This document shows positions 28,428 through 37,859 of a stretch of 64,000 nucleotides of DNA, piece after piece (position 1 is the first letter of the stretch; every line of letters begins with the position of its first letter). The translations under genes and the position numbers were made by a program. Below the pieces are notes generated by a model. The model was not told the origin of the DNA and ran no database searches. It worked only from the letters and a program-made list of their open reading frames with translations. Source of the DNA: an uncultured Clostridia bacterium (lineage in GTDB: Bacteria; Bacillota; Clostridia; Oscillospirales; Acutalibacteraceae); assembly GCA_937916195.1 (NCBI GenBank), contig CALFTO010000008.1, positions 1 to 64,000 of the forward strand, in the 5' to 3' direction.

Positions 28428-29390
28428 ATGAAAACTATAGGTGTTCTTACAAGTGGCGGCGACGCTCCCGGTATGAACGCGGCTGTGCGTTCAGTTGTTC
28501 GTGCAGGTTGTGAAAACGGATTTCGCGTGATGGGTATAAGACGTGGTTACAATGGTCTTATGCAGGGCGATATGTACGAAATGAATCTTCGTAGCGTTTC
28601 CAATATCATTAATCGCGGTGGTACAGTGCTCTATTCTGCAAGAAGCCCCGAGTTTAAAACTGAAGAAGGTCTTCAGAAGGCTCTCAATGTTGCAAAAGAG
28701 GTTGGCCTTGACGGTGTAGTTGTTATCGGCGGTGACGGTTCGTTCAGAGGTGCTCGCGATTTGTCACTTCGCGGACTTCCTTGTGTTGGTGTTCCCGGTA
28801 CAATCGACAACGATATCGCTTGCAGTGAATATACAATCGGTTATGACACTGCAATGAATACAGTTCTTGAAATGGCTGACAGACTTCGCGATACTTCAGA
28901 GTCACACGACCGTTGCTCAGTTATTGAGGTTATGGGTCGCCGTGCAGGTTATATTGCTCTTAATGCAGGTATTGCTTGTGGTGCTACTACAATCCTTATT
29001 CCTGAGGTTGAGTATGACTTCCAGCGCGATGTTATTGACAGAATGATTAGAACACAGAAGACCGGTAAAAAGCACTTTATCATTATTGTTGCTGAAGGTG
29101 TTGGCGGCGTTGAAGAAATGGCAAAGCGCATTGAGGCTGAAACAGGCGTTGAGACAAGAGCAACAGTTCTTGGCCACGTTCAGCGTGGTGGTCATCCCAC
29201 AGTACGCGACAGAGTAACAGCAAGCCTTATGGGTTACAAGGCTGTTGAGCTTCTTAAAGAGGGTATCGGCAACCGTGTTATCGCTATGCAGCACGATAAT
29301 ATTGTTGATTTCGACATTTTCGAAGCTCTCAATATGACAAAGTCTCTTGACCTTGAGCTTTACAAGATTGCTCACGAAATCTCTATCTAA
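28428..29390 (+). CDS. pfkA: ATP-dependent 6-phosphofructokinase
   Basis: Glycolytic enzyme of 320 residues, phosphorylating fructose-6-phosphate. GVLTSGGDAPGMNAAVR binds ATP, VVIGGDGSFRGA continues that site, and PGTIDNDI contains the catalytic Asp. GRRAGYIAL, ILIPEVEYD and LGHVQRGGHPTVRDR complete the substrate and effector sites. GDGS at the nucleotide site suggests ATP rather than pyrophosphate use. ATG at 28428 follows AAAGGGTG. Confidence 0.97.
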   Translation: MKTIGVLTSGGDAPGMNAAVRSVVRAGCENGFRVMGIRRGYNGLMQGDMYEMNLRSVSNIINRGGTVLYSARSPEFKTEEGLQKALNVAKEVGLDGVVVIGGDGSFRGARDLSLRGLPCVGVPGTIDNDIACSEYTIGYDTAMNTVLEMADRLRDTSESHDRCSVIEVMGRRAGYIALNAGIACGATTILIPEVEYDFQRDVIDRMIRTQKTGKKHFIIIVAEGVGGVEEMAKRIEAETGVETRATVLGHVQRGGHPTVRDRVTASLMGYKAVELLKEGIGNRVIAMQHDNIVDFDIFEALNMTKSLDLELYKIAHEISI

Positions 29391-29887
29391 TGATGTCGAA
29401 TATAATCCTTATTGGTATGCCCGGTTGTGGCAAAAGCACAGTCGGTGTTATACTCGCAAAGACTTTGGGTATTGGCTTTGTAGATACAGATTTGATTATT
29501 CAGCAGCGTGAAAAACGTCTTTTGCAAAATATAATTGATACTGACGGTATTGAAGCATTTCTTGATTGCGAAGCAGAAGCAGTTAAATCACTTGAATGTG
29601 AAAACTGCGTTATCGCAACAGGCGGTAGTGTGATTTTTCGTGAAGATGCCATTGAGCATTTGAAAAAAGATGGTAAAATCTTTTATCTCAATGTACCGCT
29701 TGAAGAAATCAAAAAGCGTCTTGATAATATCAGTACTCGCGGTGTTGCGGCTTCAAAAGAACAGACAATTGACGATATTTTCAGCGAGCGTTCACCACTT
29801 TATGAAAAATATGCTGATTATATTCTTGATTTAGATGGTTGTTCTGCTGAACAAACAGTTGAAAAAATTTCAAAATTTTATAAATAA
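29390..29887 (+). CDS. aroK: Shikimate kinase
   Basis: P-loop kinase of 165 residues in aromatic amino acid synthesis. Walker A is GMPGCGKSTVG, DTDLIIQ is the shikimate-binding Asp region, and VIATGGSVI replaces the usual ATGGG (last Gly to Ser). FYLNVPLEEIKKRL follows. The second glycine loop is slightly altered but activity is still likely. The first ATG shares one base with the pfkA stop, and another ATG lies 3 bases on. A terminator follows. Confidence 0.9.
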   Translation: MMSNIILIGMPGCGKSTVGVILAKTLGIGFVDTDLIIQQREKRLLQNIIDTDGIEAFLDCEAEAVKSLECENCVIATGGSVIFREDAIEHLKKDGKIFYLNVPLEEIKKRLDNISTRGVAASKEQTIDDIFSERSPLYEKYADYILDLDGCSAEQTVEKISKFYK

Positions 29888-29905
29888 AAAAATGTATAAA
29901 TGATG

Positions 29906-29958
29906 CGCCTTACGGTAATTTCTTTTAAAGAGAAATTTAGCCGTAAGGCGATTTTTTT
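29906..29958 (+). terminator. Strong intrinsic terminator after aroK
   Basis: A long hairpin: CGCCTTACGG (29906-29915) pairs with CCGTAAGGCG (29941-29950). An inner AATTTCT/AGAAATT stem sits within, and seven Ts follow. Confidence 0.93.
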
Positions 29959-29997
29959 ACCTCAAATAATATTCCTCGGATGAGGCAAATTATTATT

Positions 29998-30012
29998 GCG
30001 ACATAAAGTCGC
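29998..30012 (+). promoter_or_regulatory. Small hairpin just before the spoIVB ribosome site
   Basis: GCGAC and GTCGC (29998-30002 and 30008-30012) are perfect complements with a 5-base loop, ending 2 bases before the GGAGG site. Another short stem, CCTC-GGAT-GAGG, lies about 15 bases further upstream. They could tune translation. Confidence 0.3.
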
Positions 30013-30026
30013 ACGGAGGTGAGCGT

Positions 30027-31262
30027 TTGTGTAATTTTTTTAAAACTCTTTCTGCAATCTGCACTGCGTTGTGCGTAATTATTTTTTCTTTGGTCTATTT
30101 GGGACAAAAAAATATACCAGATAAAATAACAACAATCGAAAATTCAATCTATGAATTTAAAAGCATTTTCGGTATTTCATTGTTTCGTTTAAATTGTGAA
30201 AACGAAAAAGGAGTCGCATCGGGGACTGCCCGAGCTTCACATAATGAAGCTGAAATTGACCTTTTAAATATTATTCCCGTAAAAACTGCTGAAATAACCA
30301 ATTCTAAAAGAAAATATGTTGTTTTGGGCGGTGAGCTTTTCGGTGTTAAGCTTTATACTGAAGGTGTTCTTGTGGTTGATACTGATTCAGTTGAAACAGA
30401 AAACGGTAATGTTAATCCAGCTGAAAAGGCAGGGCTTAAAGTAGGGGATATTATAAAAAGTGTGAATAATGAAAAAATAACCTCTACCAAATCTCTTGCG
30501 CAAAAAATTGAAAAAAGTAATGGCGAAAAAATGAGCTTTAATATTGTGCGTAATAACAGAACTCTTACAATTGAATTTTCAACCTATAAAGATATAAATA
30601 CGGGAAAATATAAAGCAGGACTCTGGGTGCGCGACAGTACGGCAGGTCTTGGAACGGTAACTTTTTATAATTCGGAAGAAGAGTCCTTTGCAGGTCTCGG
30701 TCATGGAATTTACGATGTTGACACCAATGAAATAATGCCTATGAATAGAGGCGAAGTATTTACGGCTTATGTTAATGGAATTTACAAAAGCAGTACGGGC
30801 AGTGTAGGCGAGCTTTGCGGCGTAATAACAGGTAAATCGATAGGGGAGCTTTGTCTTAATAATGAAATGGGAGTTTATGGCTTTACTAAAACTGTTAAAA
30901 ATGAATCAATTCCCGTTGCAGTAAAGCAAGAAGTCACAACAGGTGCAGCAAAAATATACTGTACTCTTGATGACGGCGGAGTAAAAGGCTATGATATTGA
31001 AATAAAAAAGATATATTCTAATTCTGATTCGGTTAATAAAGATATGATAATTGAAGTTACTGACAAAGCATTACTTGAAAAAACAGGCGGAATAGTTCAG
31101 GGAATGAGCGGCTCACCGATAATACAAAACGGCAAGCTTGTAGGTGCCGTTACGCATGTTTTTGTCAATGACCCCACAAAAGGCTATGCAATTTTTATTG
31201 AAAGAATGATTGATACAGCAGAAATTATGGCAGAAGAGCAAATCTTGCAGAATGCCGCATAG
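30027..31262 (+). CDS. spoIVB: SpoIVB peptidase (stage IV sporulation protease)
   Basis: Protein of 411 residues with an N-terminal membrane anchor. A PDZ domain (about residues 130-185, AEKAGLKVGDIIKSVNN) leads to the S55 serine protease domain. The latter has FAGLGHGIYDVDTNE (catalytic His region) and VQGMSGSPIIQNGKLVGAVTH with the nucleophile Ser. In Bacillus, SpoIVB is secreted from the forespore and triggers pro-sigma-K processing. The start is a TTG 7 bases after a strong GGAGGTG site. The presence of this gene argues for sporulation. Confidence 0.93.
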   Translation: MCNFFKTLSAICTALCVIIFSLVYLGQKNIPDKITTIENSIYEFKSIFGISLFRLNCENEKGVASGTARASHNEAEIDLLNIIPVKTAEITNSKRKYVVLGGELFGVKLYTEGVLVVDTDSVETENGNVNPAEKAGLKVGDIIKSVNNEKITSTKSLAQKIEKSNGEKMSFNIVRNNRTLTIEFSTYKDINTGKYKAGLWVRDSTAGLGTVTFYNSEEESFAGLGHGIYDVDTNEIMPMNRGEVFTAYVNGIYKSSTGSVGELCGVITGKSIGELCLNNEMGVYGFTKTVKNESIPVAVKQEVTTGAAKIYCTLDDGGVKGYDIEIKKIYSNSDSVNKDMIIEVTDKALLEKTGGIVQGMSGSPIIQNGKLVGAVTHVFVNDPTKGYAIFIERMIDTAEIMAEEQILQNAA

Positions 31263-31267
31263 CAAAC

Positions 31268-31316
31268 GAAATGCTGAATTTTGCTAAAGCTTGGGCAAGG
31301 TTCGGCATTTTGTTGT
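31268..31316 (+). terminator. Terminator after spoIVB
   Basis: AAATGCTGAA (from 31269) pairs with TTCGGCATTT (31301-31310) with wobble, and a smaller TTGC/GCAA inner stem. Ts follow immediately. Confidence 0.7.
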
Positions 31317-31357
31317 ATTAATACTTTAATGTTATAAAATATTTGTTTGTATATGTA

Positions 31358-31387
31358 TTGACTACTTAATGCCATTTGTGGTAAAAT
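31358..31387 (+). promoter_or_regulatory. Promoter of the surface redoxin operon
   Basis: TTGACT (31358-31363), 18 bases, TAAAAT (31382-31387), about 68 bases before the first gene of the accessory block. Confidence 0.6.
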
Positions 31388-31454
31388 ATACTGAATTATA
31401 AGGCAAAATGTGCCCTTATGACAAAATAACTTTGACGGGTAAATAGGAGGAACT

Positions 31455-34265
31455 ATGAAAAAAGTTAAAGAATTATTGGGAAAGATTAAGGCTCTTGACA
31501 AAAAGAAAAAGATTCTCTTAATCGTTCTCTCATGTGTTTTGGTTTTAGCCATTGCAGGCGGTATTGTTGCCGCAGTTGTATTAGGTGGCGGAGAAAGCTT
31601 GGGTAGTGAAACACCGGGCGAAAATACTACATACAGCGTAAGTGTAAAAACTGCCGGTGGTATGGCTTTGTCTGAAATCGATGTTTATATCTACGACAGC
31701 AAAAAGAAAGATAATATGAAAGATATGGGCAAAACCGATGAAAACGGTAAAGTTACCTTTAATCTTCCTAAAAGCAGCAAATATGCAATCGAGCTTTCAG
31801 GTGTAGCAAAAGGCTATGAAGTTGAAGAAAGCTATAAATTCGACGGCGAAAGTGCTGAAATCGTTTTGACTTCTTCAATTATTAAAGGTGAAGATATTTC
31901 AACTGTAACTCTCGGTCTTGGTGATGTAATGTATGACTTCACCGTAATGGCGGCAGATGGCAAAGAAATCACTCTTTCTGATGTTCTTAAAAAGAAAGAT
32001 TTGGTAGTGCTTAACTTCTGGTATACAACTTGCTCATGGTGTGTTGAAGAATTCCCACTTATTGAGACTGTTTATCAAGAATATAAAGATAATGTTGAAG
32101 TTATCGCATTAGACCCAATGGACGATATCTCAGCAGTAGAAACATTCCAGAAGCAGTACGGACTTTCATTCCCAATGGCATCTTGTCCTTCTTCTTGGTC
32201 AAATACTTTTGGAATTCAAGGTTATCCTACAACAATTATGATTGACCGTTACGGTGTAATTTGTCTTGTTGAGTCAGGTGCAGTTACAAGCAAGAGACCA
32301 TGGGTTTCTGCTTTTGACCATTTCACAGCAAAAGATTATGAGCAGAAGCTTTGCGTGAACGGCATTGGCGATTTGGTAACACAGATTAAGCCAAATGTTG
32401 AAATGCCAAAATCTGAAAAGATTGCAGAATTAATCAATAAAGGCACCATCAATGTAACATATCGTCCTGAAACTGAAGATGAAAATGCAGAGTATATTTG
32501 GCCATTTATTGAAGGCGAAAAGCTTGGTCAGTCCTGTATTTATGCTTCAAACAAGGGCATTGATGATTCATATGCAATTATGTATGCCGACGTTGAGCTT
32601 AAAAAAGGTCAGGCGCTTGGTTTCGATTATTTAATTTCCTCTGAACACCTTTGTGATATTTTATATGTAATTGTAAATGACGAAGATATTTTCCAGATTT
32701 CTGGTGTATCTGATAAAGAAAAATGGCAGTCATGCTATCCCGTTGTTGCAGATGAAGACGGCACTTATGAGGTTGCACTGTGCTTTATGAAAGATAGTGA
32801 CGGCTCAGCAGGTGATGACACCGTATACATTGACAATATGCGTGTTGTAAATGAAAAAGATATTGACGTTGCAACATATCTTCCTCGTCAGGCTGCCGTA
32901 ACAAAAGATGATGGCGATACATATTCATATGTTGATGTCGTTTACAACGAAAAAGACGGTTATTATCATGTTGGTTCTGCTAATGGTCCGCTTCTTCTTG
33001 CAGATTTGATGAACTATACACAGTTCAATGAAGAAGAGTCACTTCATGACATTGTTTATGCAGGCGATGCAGATAAAGACGGCATAAGTCTTTATGATTA
33101 TGAAAAAGACGGCGGTAAGGGAATGGTTAATTATTTCTCTTACGCTTCAAACTCAACTATAAGTGGTACTTGTACAGTTACTAAAGAACTGGCTGAAATG
33201 CTCAAACAGGTTGCAGAAGTTGCAGGCTTTGAAGATGATGCAAACGAGTGGCTCAAGATTTGTAAGTACTATCAAGCTTACGGTAAGGGTGCAAAACAAC
33301 TTGAAGACCCCATTAAAGGTCTTGCAACATTCTCAGCATACACGACAAAGCTTGGTAAAAATGTTTCAACAAACTATTTCTATTATGACAGAGCAATTAT
33401 TCCAAGAGGTCTCTTTTCTGAATTCAAGCCTACAAAGTCCGGTGTTTATCGTTTCACTTCAAAGAGTGATTATGAAGAGGGTATTGATGCTTGGATTTTC
33501 AACGAAAAGGGCGAAGTAATCTATACATACGAGCACGACGAAAGAATGTACACTGATACAATCAACTGCTCAATGGTTTATTATATGGAAGCAGGCAAGT
33601 CATATTATATCAATATGGCATTCTGGGATATTTACGCAACGGGTACAATTAAGTATGATGTTGAATATCTTGGCTCATCATATAAGCTTTTCCGTGCTTG
33701 TGCACCCGGTTATTTCACTTATGACAGCGATGCTACAGGCGACGTAATGTATGATATCATTTCCGGTGGTATTAAGCCCGTACTTAAAAATGGTAAATAT
33801 TATGAATCTGAGTACAATAGCTTAATTTATGCTGACTTTACAGGTCTTACAAGCATTTTTGACCGTTCAATCATTGAAATGATTGAAATGGGTGGCTTTG
33901 ATTTCAGTAAGTCTGAAACTGACGGCGAAATTCTTGCATATATGGCACAGAATGACAATGATGTAGAAAAGACCGATGCATACCTCAAGAAGCTTTGGGG
34001 TGAAGATTATGATGCAAATGCAGAAATTTATCAGCTTGACGATATTTATGCAGGTCGTTACCACGGCGACGGTCCTGATTTGACAGCTGAAATGCGTGCA
34101 TATGCAAAGAAAATTGATAAATCAGGCACAGAAAAAGACGGTTGTGTTGTAGTTGACGAAAGACTTGCAGAAATTCTTCAGCTTCTTATGGATAAATACA
34201 CATTTGAAGGCGTAGATAATTCTTGGATTAAGCTTTGCTATTACTACGACAATTTAAGCAAATAA
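31455..34265 (+). CDS. Large membrane-anchored TlpA-like redoxin with repeated novel surface domain
   Basis: Protein of 936 residues. A basic cytoplasmic start and one membrane segment (about 20-43) are followed by a transthyretin-like beta domain (about 55-140). A TlpA/thioredoxin domain follows (about 150-300) with active site CSWC at 193-196 and cis-Pro in GYPTTIMIDRYG. Next comes a jelly-roll-like region (about 325-475). A domain around DGYYHVGSANGPLL (490-611) is repeated as a diverged copy (770-936), with a prepeptidase-like beta domain between. It likely acts on disulfides outside the membrane. Only the redoxin part is a known family; the rest is unrecognised. Confidence 0.88.
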   Translation: MKKVKELLGKIKALDKKKKILLIVLSCVLVLAIAGGIVAAVVLGGGESLGSETPGENTTYSVSVKTAGGMALSEIDVYIYDSKKKDNMKDMGKTDENGKVTFNLPKSSKYAIELSGVAKGYEVEESYKFDGESAEIVLTSSIIKGEDISTVTLGLGDVMYDFTVMAADGKEITLSDVLKKKDLVVLNFWYTTCSWCVEEFPLIETVYQEYKDNVEVIALDPMDDISAVETFQKQYGLSFPMASCPSSWSNTFGIQGYPTTIMIDRYGVICLVESGAVTSKRPWVSAFDHFTAKDYEQKLCVNGIGDLVTQIKPNVEMPKSEKIAELINKGTINVTYRPETEDENAEYIWPFIEGEKLGQSCIYASNKGIDDSYAIMYADVELKKGQALGFDYLISSEHLCDILYVIVNDEDIFQISGVSDKEKWQSCYPVVADEDGTYEVALCFMKDSDGSAGDDTVYIDNMRVVNEKDIDVATYLPRQAAVTKDDGDTYSYVDVVYNEKDGYYHVGSANGPLLLADLMNYTQFNEEESLHDIVYAGDADKDGISLYDYEKDGGKGMVNYFSYASNSTISGTCTVTKELAEMLKQVAEVAGFEDDANEWLKICKYYQAYGKGAKQLEDPIKGLATFSAYTTKLGKNVSTNYFYYDRAIIPRGLFSEFKPTKSGVYRFTSKSDYEEGIDAWIFNEKGEVIYTYEHDERMYTDTINCSMVYYMEAGKSYYINMAFWDIYATGTIKYDVEYLGSSYKLFRACAPGYFTYDSDATGDVMYDIISGGIKPVLKNGKYYESEYNSLIYADFTGLTSIFDRSIIEMIEMGGFDFSKSETDGEILAYMAQNDNDVEKTDAYLKKLWGEDYDANAEIYQLDDIYAGRYHGDGPDLTAEMRAYAKKIDKSGTEKDGCVVVDERLAEILQLLMDKYTFEGVDNSWIKLCYYYDNLSK

Positions 34266-34304
34266 TTTTTAACTCTTTAATTTATTGAAAAGGAGTTTGA
34301 AAAA

Positions 34305-35534
34305 ATGAAAAAAATTAAAGGCGTTGTTGCTATTATTCTTGTAGTATGTATGCTTGCTACTCTTACTGCTTGTGGTGGTAACAAAACATATAAGGTTGCC
34401 GTTAAAGACGCACTTGGCAATCCTTACACATCTGGCGTAGTTGTTAACTTTATGCAGAATGGCGAAAAAGTTGGTATGCAGGCTTGTGACGAAAACGGAG
34501 TAGCAACCAAAAAGCTTCCTAAAGGCGAATATACAGTTTCACTGTCATTTACTGACAGTGAAACAGAGTATTATTATGATGAGAATACAAAAGTAACTGC
34601 AAGTGAAAACGAAATTGATTTGGTTTTGGCTTACAAAACCTCTGAAGAGCCCACAATTCTCTATGTTGGTTCAGAAGAGCTTGAGGCCTATGCAGTTTCA
34701 GTAGGTTGTACTTATGTTGAACTTTCAAATGAGCACAGAAATTATTTTCTTTTCACACCTAAAGAAGCAGGTAATTATGAATTCTCTGTAATCGGTGATG
34801 TAAAAACTGAAATCGGTTATTACGGCGCACCTCATTTTGTTCAGAGCAATAATGTTGCAGAGGTAGTTAACAACAAGTTTACTGTTTCTGTAAGCGCAAG
34901 TATGATTGGCACAGGCGATAGTGGTACTTCAACTTATGTTATCGGTATCGACGCACTTGATGCTGATTCAAAGAATTGCGTTCTTGCAATTAATCGTCTT
35001 GGTGATGCAATTAAAACTCTCGCTGACGAGCCATGGACAATCTACCAGAAAACTGTTGACCTTACTGAATACACGTTGCCCGCAGGTGCACAGATTAAAG
35101 AATTTGACTTGACTGCATCAACAGATACATATAAATTTGTATTTAACGAGAATGATGGCTTCTATCATCTTAATTCTGCAAATGGTCCTTTGGTGCTTGT
35201 TCGTCTTGCTGAGGATTGTGATTATATTGCTTGTTTTGAGACAATGCTCGACCGTTCAGGCGTTACAAAGTATTTCTTTGATGAGAACGATGAGTTTGTC
35301 AAGAAAGAAAGCTATTCAGAATGTCTTCTCGAATATATCGAATATGTTGACGAAGCAGAGGGTGTTTATCCTCTTACTGAAGACCTCAAATATATCATTC
35401 AGCAGCGTGGCGGATACGTCGGCTGGTGGGATATTGAAAGCTCAGGCTATATTTTCAAAGACGCAGCTGGTAATAACGATGCAACAATCAACGCAGAAAT
35501 CGCTTGGCTCTTGATGTGTTGTTATATTGATTAA
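34305..35534 (+). CDS. Lipoprotein with transthyretin-like and YHxxSxxGPLL domains
   Basis: Secreted lipoprotein of 409 residues. The signal peptide ends in the lipobox LTAC (Cys23). A transthyretin-like domain (about residues 27-108, YKVAVKDALGNPYTSGVVV) resembles that of its neighbours. A beta-rich middle (about 115-225) follows, then a copy of the novel domain beginning near DGFYHLNSANGPLVL (about 275-409) and ending in an AWLLMCCYI helix. No enzyme motif is visible. It follows the redoxin gene after 39 bases with AAAGGAG. Confidence 0.85.
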   Translation: MKKIKGVVAIILVVCMLATLTACGGNKTYKVAVKDALGNPYTSGVVVNFMQNGEKVGMQACDENGVATKKLPKGEYTVSLSFTDSETEYYYDENTKVTASENEIDLVLAYKTSEEPTILYVGSEELEAYAVSVGCTYVELSNEHRNYFLFTPKEAGNYEFSVIGDVKTEIGYYGAPHFVQSNNVAEVVNNKFTVSVSASMIGTGDSGTSTYVIGIDALDADSKNCVLAINRLGDAIKTLADEPWTIYQKTVDLTEYTLPAGAQIKEFDLTASTDTYKFVFNENDGFYHLNSANGPLVLVRLAEDCDYIACFETMLDRSGVTKYFFDENDEFVKKESYSECLLEYIEYVDEAEGVYPLTEDLKYIIQQRGGYVGWWDIESSGYIFKDAAGNNDATINAEIAWLLMCCYID

Positions 35535-35545
35535 TCTAATGAAGT

Positions 35546-36403
35546 ATGTTTAAGAAAAAAGTATTATCTATTATATCAGTTGTTTTAATACTGTGCATTT
35601 TGTTTTCAGGCTGTAACAGCTCTGACAATAAAGATGCTGAAAAGGTTGCTTACACCGTAAAGGTTGAAACTATTGGCGGAATGCCACTTGAAGATGTTAT
35701 GATTAAGGTGTATAAAGATGCCGAAATGCAAAATCTTCAATGGGGCACAGAAACTGACAACGATGGTGTAATTACCTTTAACGCTGAGCCTTCAAAAACC
35801 TATTATGCAGTTCTTGAAGAAGTTCAAGAGGGATATAAGCTTGAAGCAAATTATGAAATAACAAGCAAAAACACAACTATTTCTCTTGAAACCGTTATTG
35901 GTGACGCAAAAGATATGTCAGGTGTTACCTACAAGCTTGGCAGTGTGGTGCACGATTTCACAGTAACTGCAATTGACGGAAAAGAATATAAGATTTCTGA
36001 TTTGCTTAAAACTAAAAAAGCCTTAGTGCTTAATTTTTGGTATCTCAATTGTCAGCCCTGTAAAATGGAGTTTCCGTATTTACAGCAAGCATATATTGAT
36101 TATCAAGATGAAATTGCATTAATCGCTATTAATCCATATGACGGCACAAATGATACGGTTTCTGCTTATGCGGTTGAGAATGAACTCACTTTCCCAATGG
36201 TGTCAGATGAGAAGATTGATTGGGCAAGTATTGTGCAGTTAACAGCTTATCCTACAACTGTTGTAATTGACCGTTATGGTACAATTTGCATGATGCATAG
36301 GGGAATGGTAACCAGCAAAGAGGATTTCACAAAAGTATTTGAATTCTTTACTGCTGACGATTACAAACAGACTTTAATCAGAAATTTAAATGACATTGAA
36401 TAA
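35546..36403 (+). CDS. TlpA-like thiol-disulfide lipoprotein
   Basis: Protein of 285 residues with a lipobox FSGC (Cys23). A transthyretin-like domain (about 35-120) precedes a TlpA domain with active site CQPC at 169-172 and cis-Pro in AYPTTVVIDRYG. It is a shorter version of the N-terminal 300 residues of the 936-residue neighbour, so the two arose by duplication. TlpA proteins reduce disulfides outside the membrane, usually fed by CcdA/DsbD; no such electron donor is in this window. Confidence 0.9.
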   Translation: MFKKKVLSIISVVLILCILFSGCNSSDNKDAEKVAYTVKVETIGGMPLEDVMIKVYKDAEMQNLQWGTETDNDGVITFNAEPSKTYYAVLEEVQEGYKLEANYEITSKNTTISLETVIGDAKDMSGVTYKLGSVVHDFTVTAIDGKEYKISDLLKTKKALVLNFWYLNCQPCKMEFPYLQQAYIDYQDEIALIAINPYDGTNDTVSAYAVENELTFPMVSDEKIDWASIVQLTAYPTTVVIDRYGTICMMHRGMVTSKEDFTKVFEFFTADDYKQTLIRNLNDIE

Positions 36404-36425
36404 TTTTTATAAAGAGGTATATAAA

Positions 36426-36836
36426 ATGAAAAATTTAAAGAAAGTTTTAGCAGTTTTACTCGCTCTCGGAATGCTCTTCTGCTTCTGCGCTTGCGGTGGT
36501 AATGATGAGGGTAAAACTACTACAACTACCACAACTACAACTGAAAATCAGTCGACAGAAAATGAAAATCCGGTTGAAAACAAAGGCTTTACAGTTACTG
36601 TTGTTGATGAAAACGGAATTGCAGTTTCAGGTGTTATGGTTCAGCTTTGCAAGGATGCTTGTGTTCCTGCAAAAACAGACGATAACGGTAAGGCAACATT
36701 CAGCATTGAGGTTACTGACGGTTACAAATTATCTGTAATGTCTTGCCCCGAAGGCTATGAGTACACAGGTGAAGCAGAAGTTTATCTTGAAGATGGTGCA
36801 ACTGAATATACTCTTGAATTAAAGGCGGTGGCATAA
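36426..36836 (+). CDS. Small lipoprotein with transthyretin/SpaA-like domain
   Basis: Protein of 136 residues. Lipobox FCAC places the lipid on Cys23. A threonine run encoded by ACT/ACA repeats (about residues 31-39) makes a flexible linker. A single beta domain follows (FTVTVVDENGIAVSGVMVQL) of the same type as in the three preceding proteins. The ATG at 36426 has GAGG upstream; a longer in-frame start at 36390 lies in the previous gene. The stop shares one base with the next start. Confidence 0.85.
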   Translation: MKNLKKVLAVLLALGMLFCFCACGGNDEGKTTTTTTTTTENQSTENENPVENKGFTVTVVDENGIAVSGVMVQLCKDACVPAKTDDNGKATFSIEVTDGYKLSVMSCPEGYEYTGEAEVYLEDGATEYTLELKAVA

Positions 36837-37846
36837 TGGAAAAACTTAAAAAATTAGATAAAAAAGTAATTATCGGTATTGTTGCTGCTGTTCTTGCAGT
36901 TGTGATTGCTGTTGTTGCTGTTGTAATTGCAACAAGTGATAAACCTGCGAATACTGACCCCGACAATACAAATTCTAATGAATATGTAGCCAATGCAAAT
37001 GATGATGATTCATCAACATCAACAAGCGAAGATGAAAGCACATCTGATGAAGAGTCTTCAAGTGAAGAAGACACAAGTTCCGAAGAAGATGCTCAGAACG
37101 GCGAAGAAGATAAGACCAATGGCAGTGATAAAGGCGACGGTACTACAGCAGTGCAGAAGCCCACAGCTACAAATCCCGATGGTGATGAAATTCTCGGTGC
37201 AGGTAGCAAGGACCAGCCTTATCTTGAAACTCCCGGTAGTGATTTTGCTGTAACAACAGCAAAAGTTCCCGCAGGCAAAGCTCTTTATTATGATATTTAC
37301 CGTGTAGGTGGTATGTATTTGACAATTAATGATGCTGATGCTTATGTAATCTGCAACGGCACAAAGTACACTGCTAAAAATGGTAAGGTTTCTTTTAAAG
37401 TTCCTAATGCTTTGGCAAGTGATGCAGTTTCATTCCAGATTGGTAACAATGGTTCATCTGCAAAGAGCTTCACAATTAAATTTGCAAATCTTAAAGGTAG
37501 CTATGCTAACCCTGAAAAGATTTCAAAGCTTACAGGCGATTTTGAAAAGAGCCTTGCAGCAGGTGTTGAAACAGGATATTATTATGAATATAAAGCTGAA
37601 AAAACAGGTACAATTCGTTTTTATATTGTTGAAGAAACAAAGGACAGCATTATGGTTGTAACAAATAACAGAAACTCTGCCCAGAGAACAACTGAAGCAG
37701 ACGTGTTCACCGATGCTGACGGTAATGAGTATATTGAGCTTGAAGTTCAAAAAGGCGACGAAATTATAATTAATATTGGTGCAATGCCGACAAAGCGCGG
37801 TAAATATCCCGCAACAGATATTACTTGGCGCGGAGTGTATGCATAA
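36836..37846 (+). CDS. Membrane-anchored surface protein with acidic Ser/Glu linker
   Basis: Protein of 336 residues, one N-terminal membrane segment (about 10-33), then ~90 residues of low-complexity Ser/Glu/Asp linker. Two beta domains follow (about 125-225 and 225-336). The last resembles prepeptidase C-terminal type domains, as does part of the downstream 685-residue protein. No catalytic motif is seen. Overlap by one base with the preceding lipoprotein and a terminator right after mark it as the end of this operon. Confidence 0.8.
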   Translation: MEKLKKLDKKVIIGIVAAVLAVVIAVVAVVIATSDKPANTDPDNTNSNEYVANANDDDSSTSTSEDESTSDEESSSEEDTSSEEDAQNGEEDKTNGSDKGDGTTAVQKPTATNPDGDEILGAGSKDQPYLETPGSDFAVTTAKVPAGKALYYDIYRVGGMYLTINDADAYVICNGTKYTAKNGKVSFKVPNALASDAVSFQIGNNGSSAKSFTIKFANLKGSYANPEKISKLTGDFEKSLAAGVETGYYYEYKAEKTGTIRFYIVEETKDSIMVVTNNRNSAQRTTEADVFTDADGNEYIELEVQKGDEIIINIGAMPTKRGKYPATDITWRGVYA

Positions 37847-37859
37847 ATAACTAAAAATT

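Noticed and set aside
36515..36560. ACT/ACA trinucleotide repeats
   Set aside because: In frame and encode a Thr-rich linker; similar repeats in the 714-residue protein and the Asn run in the 112-residue lipoprotein are likewise coding low complexity.
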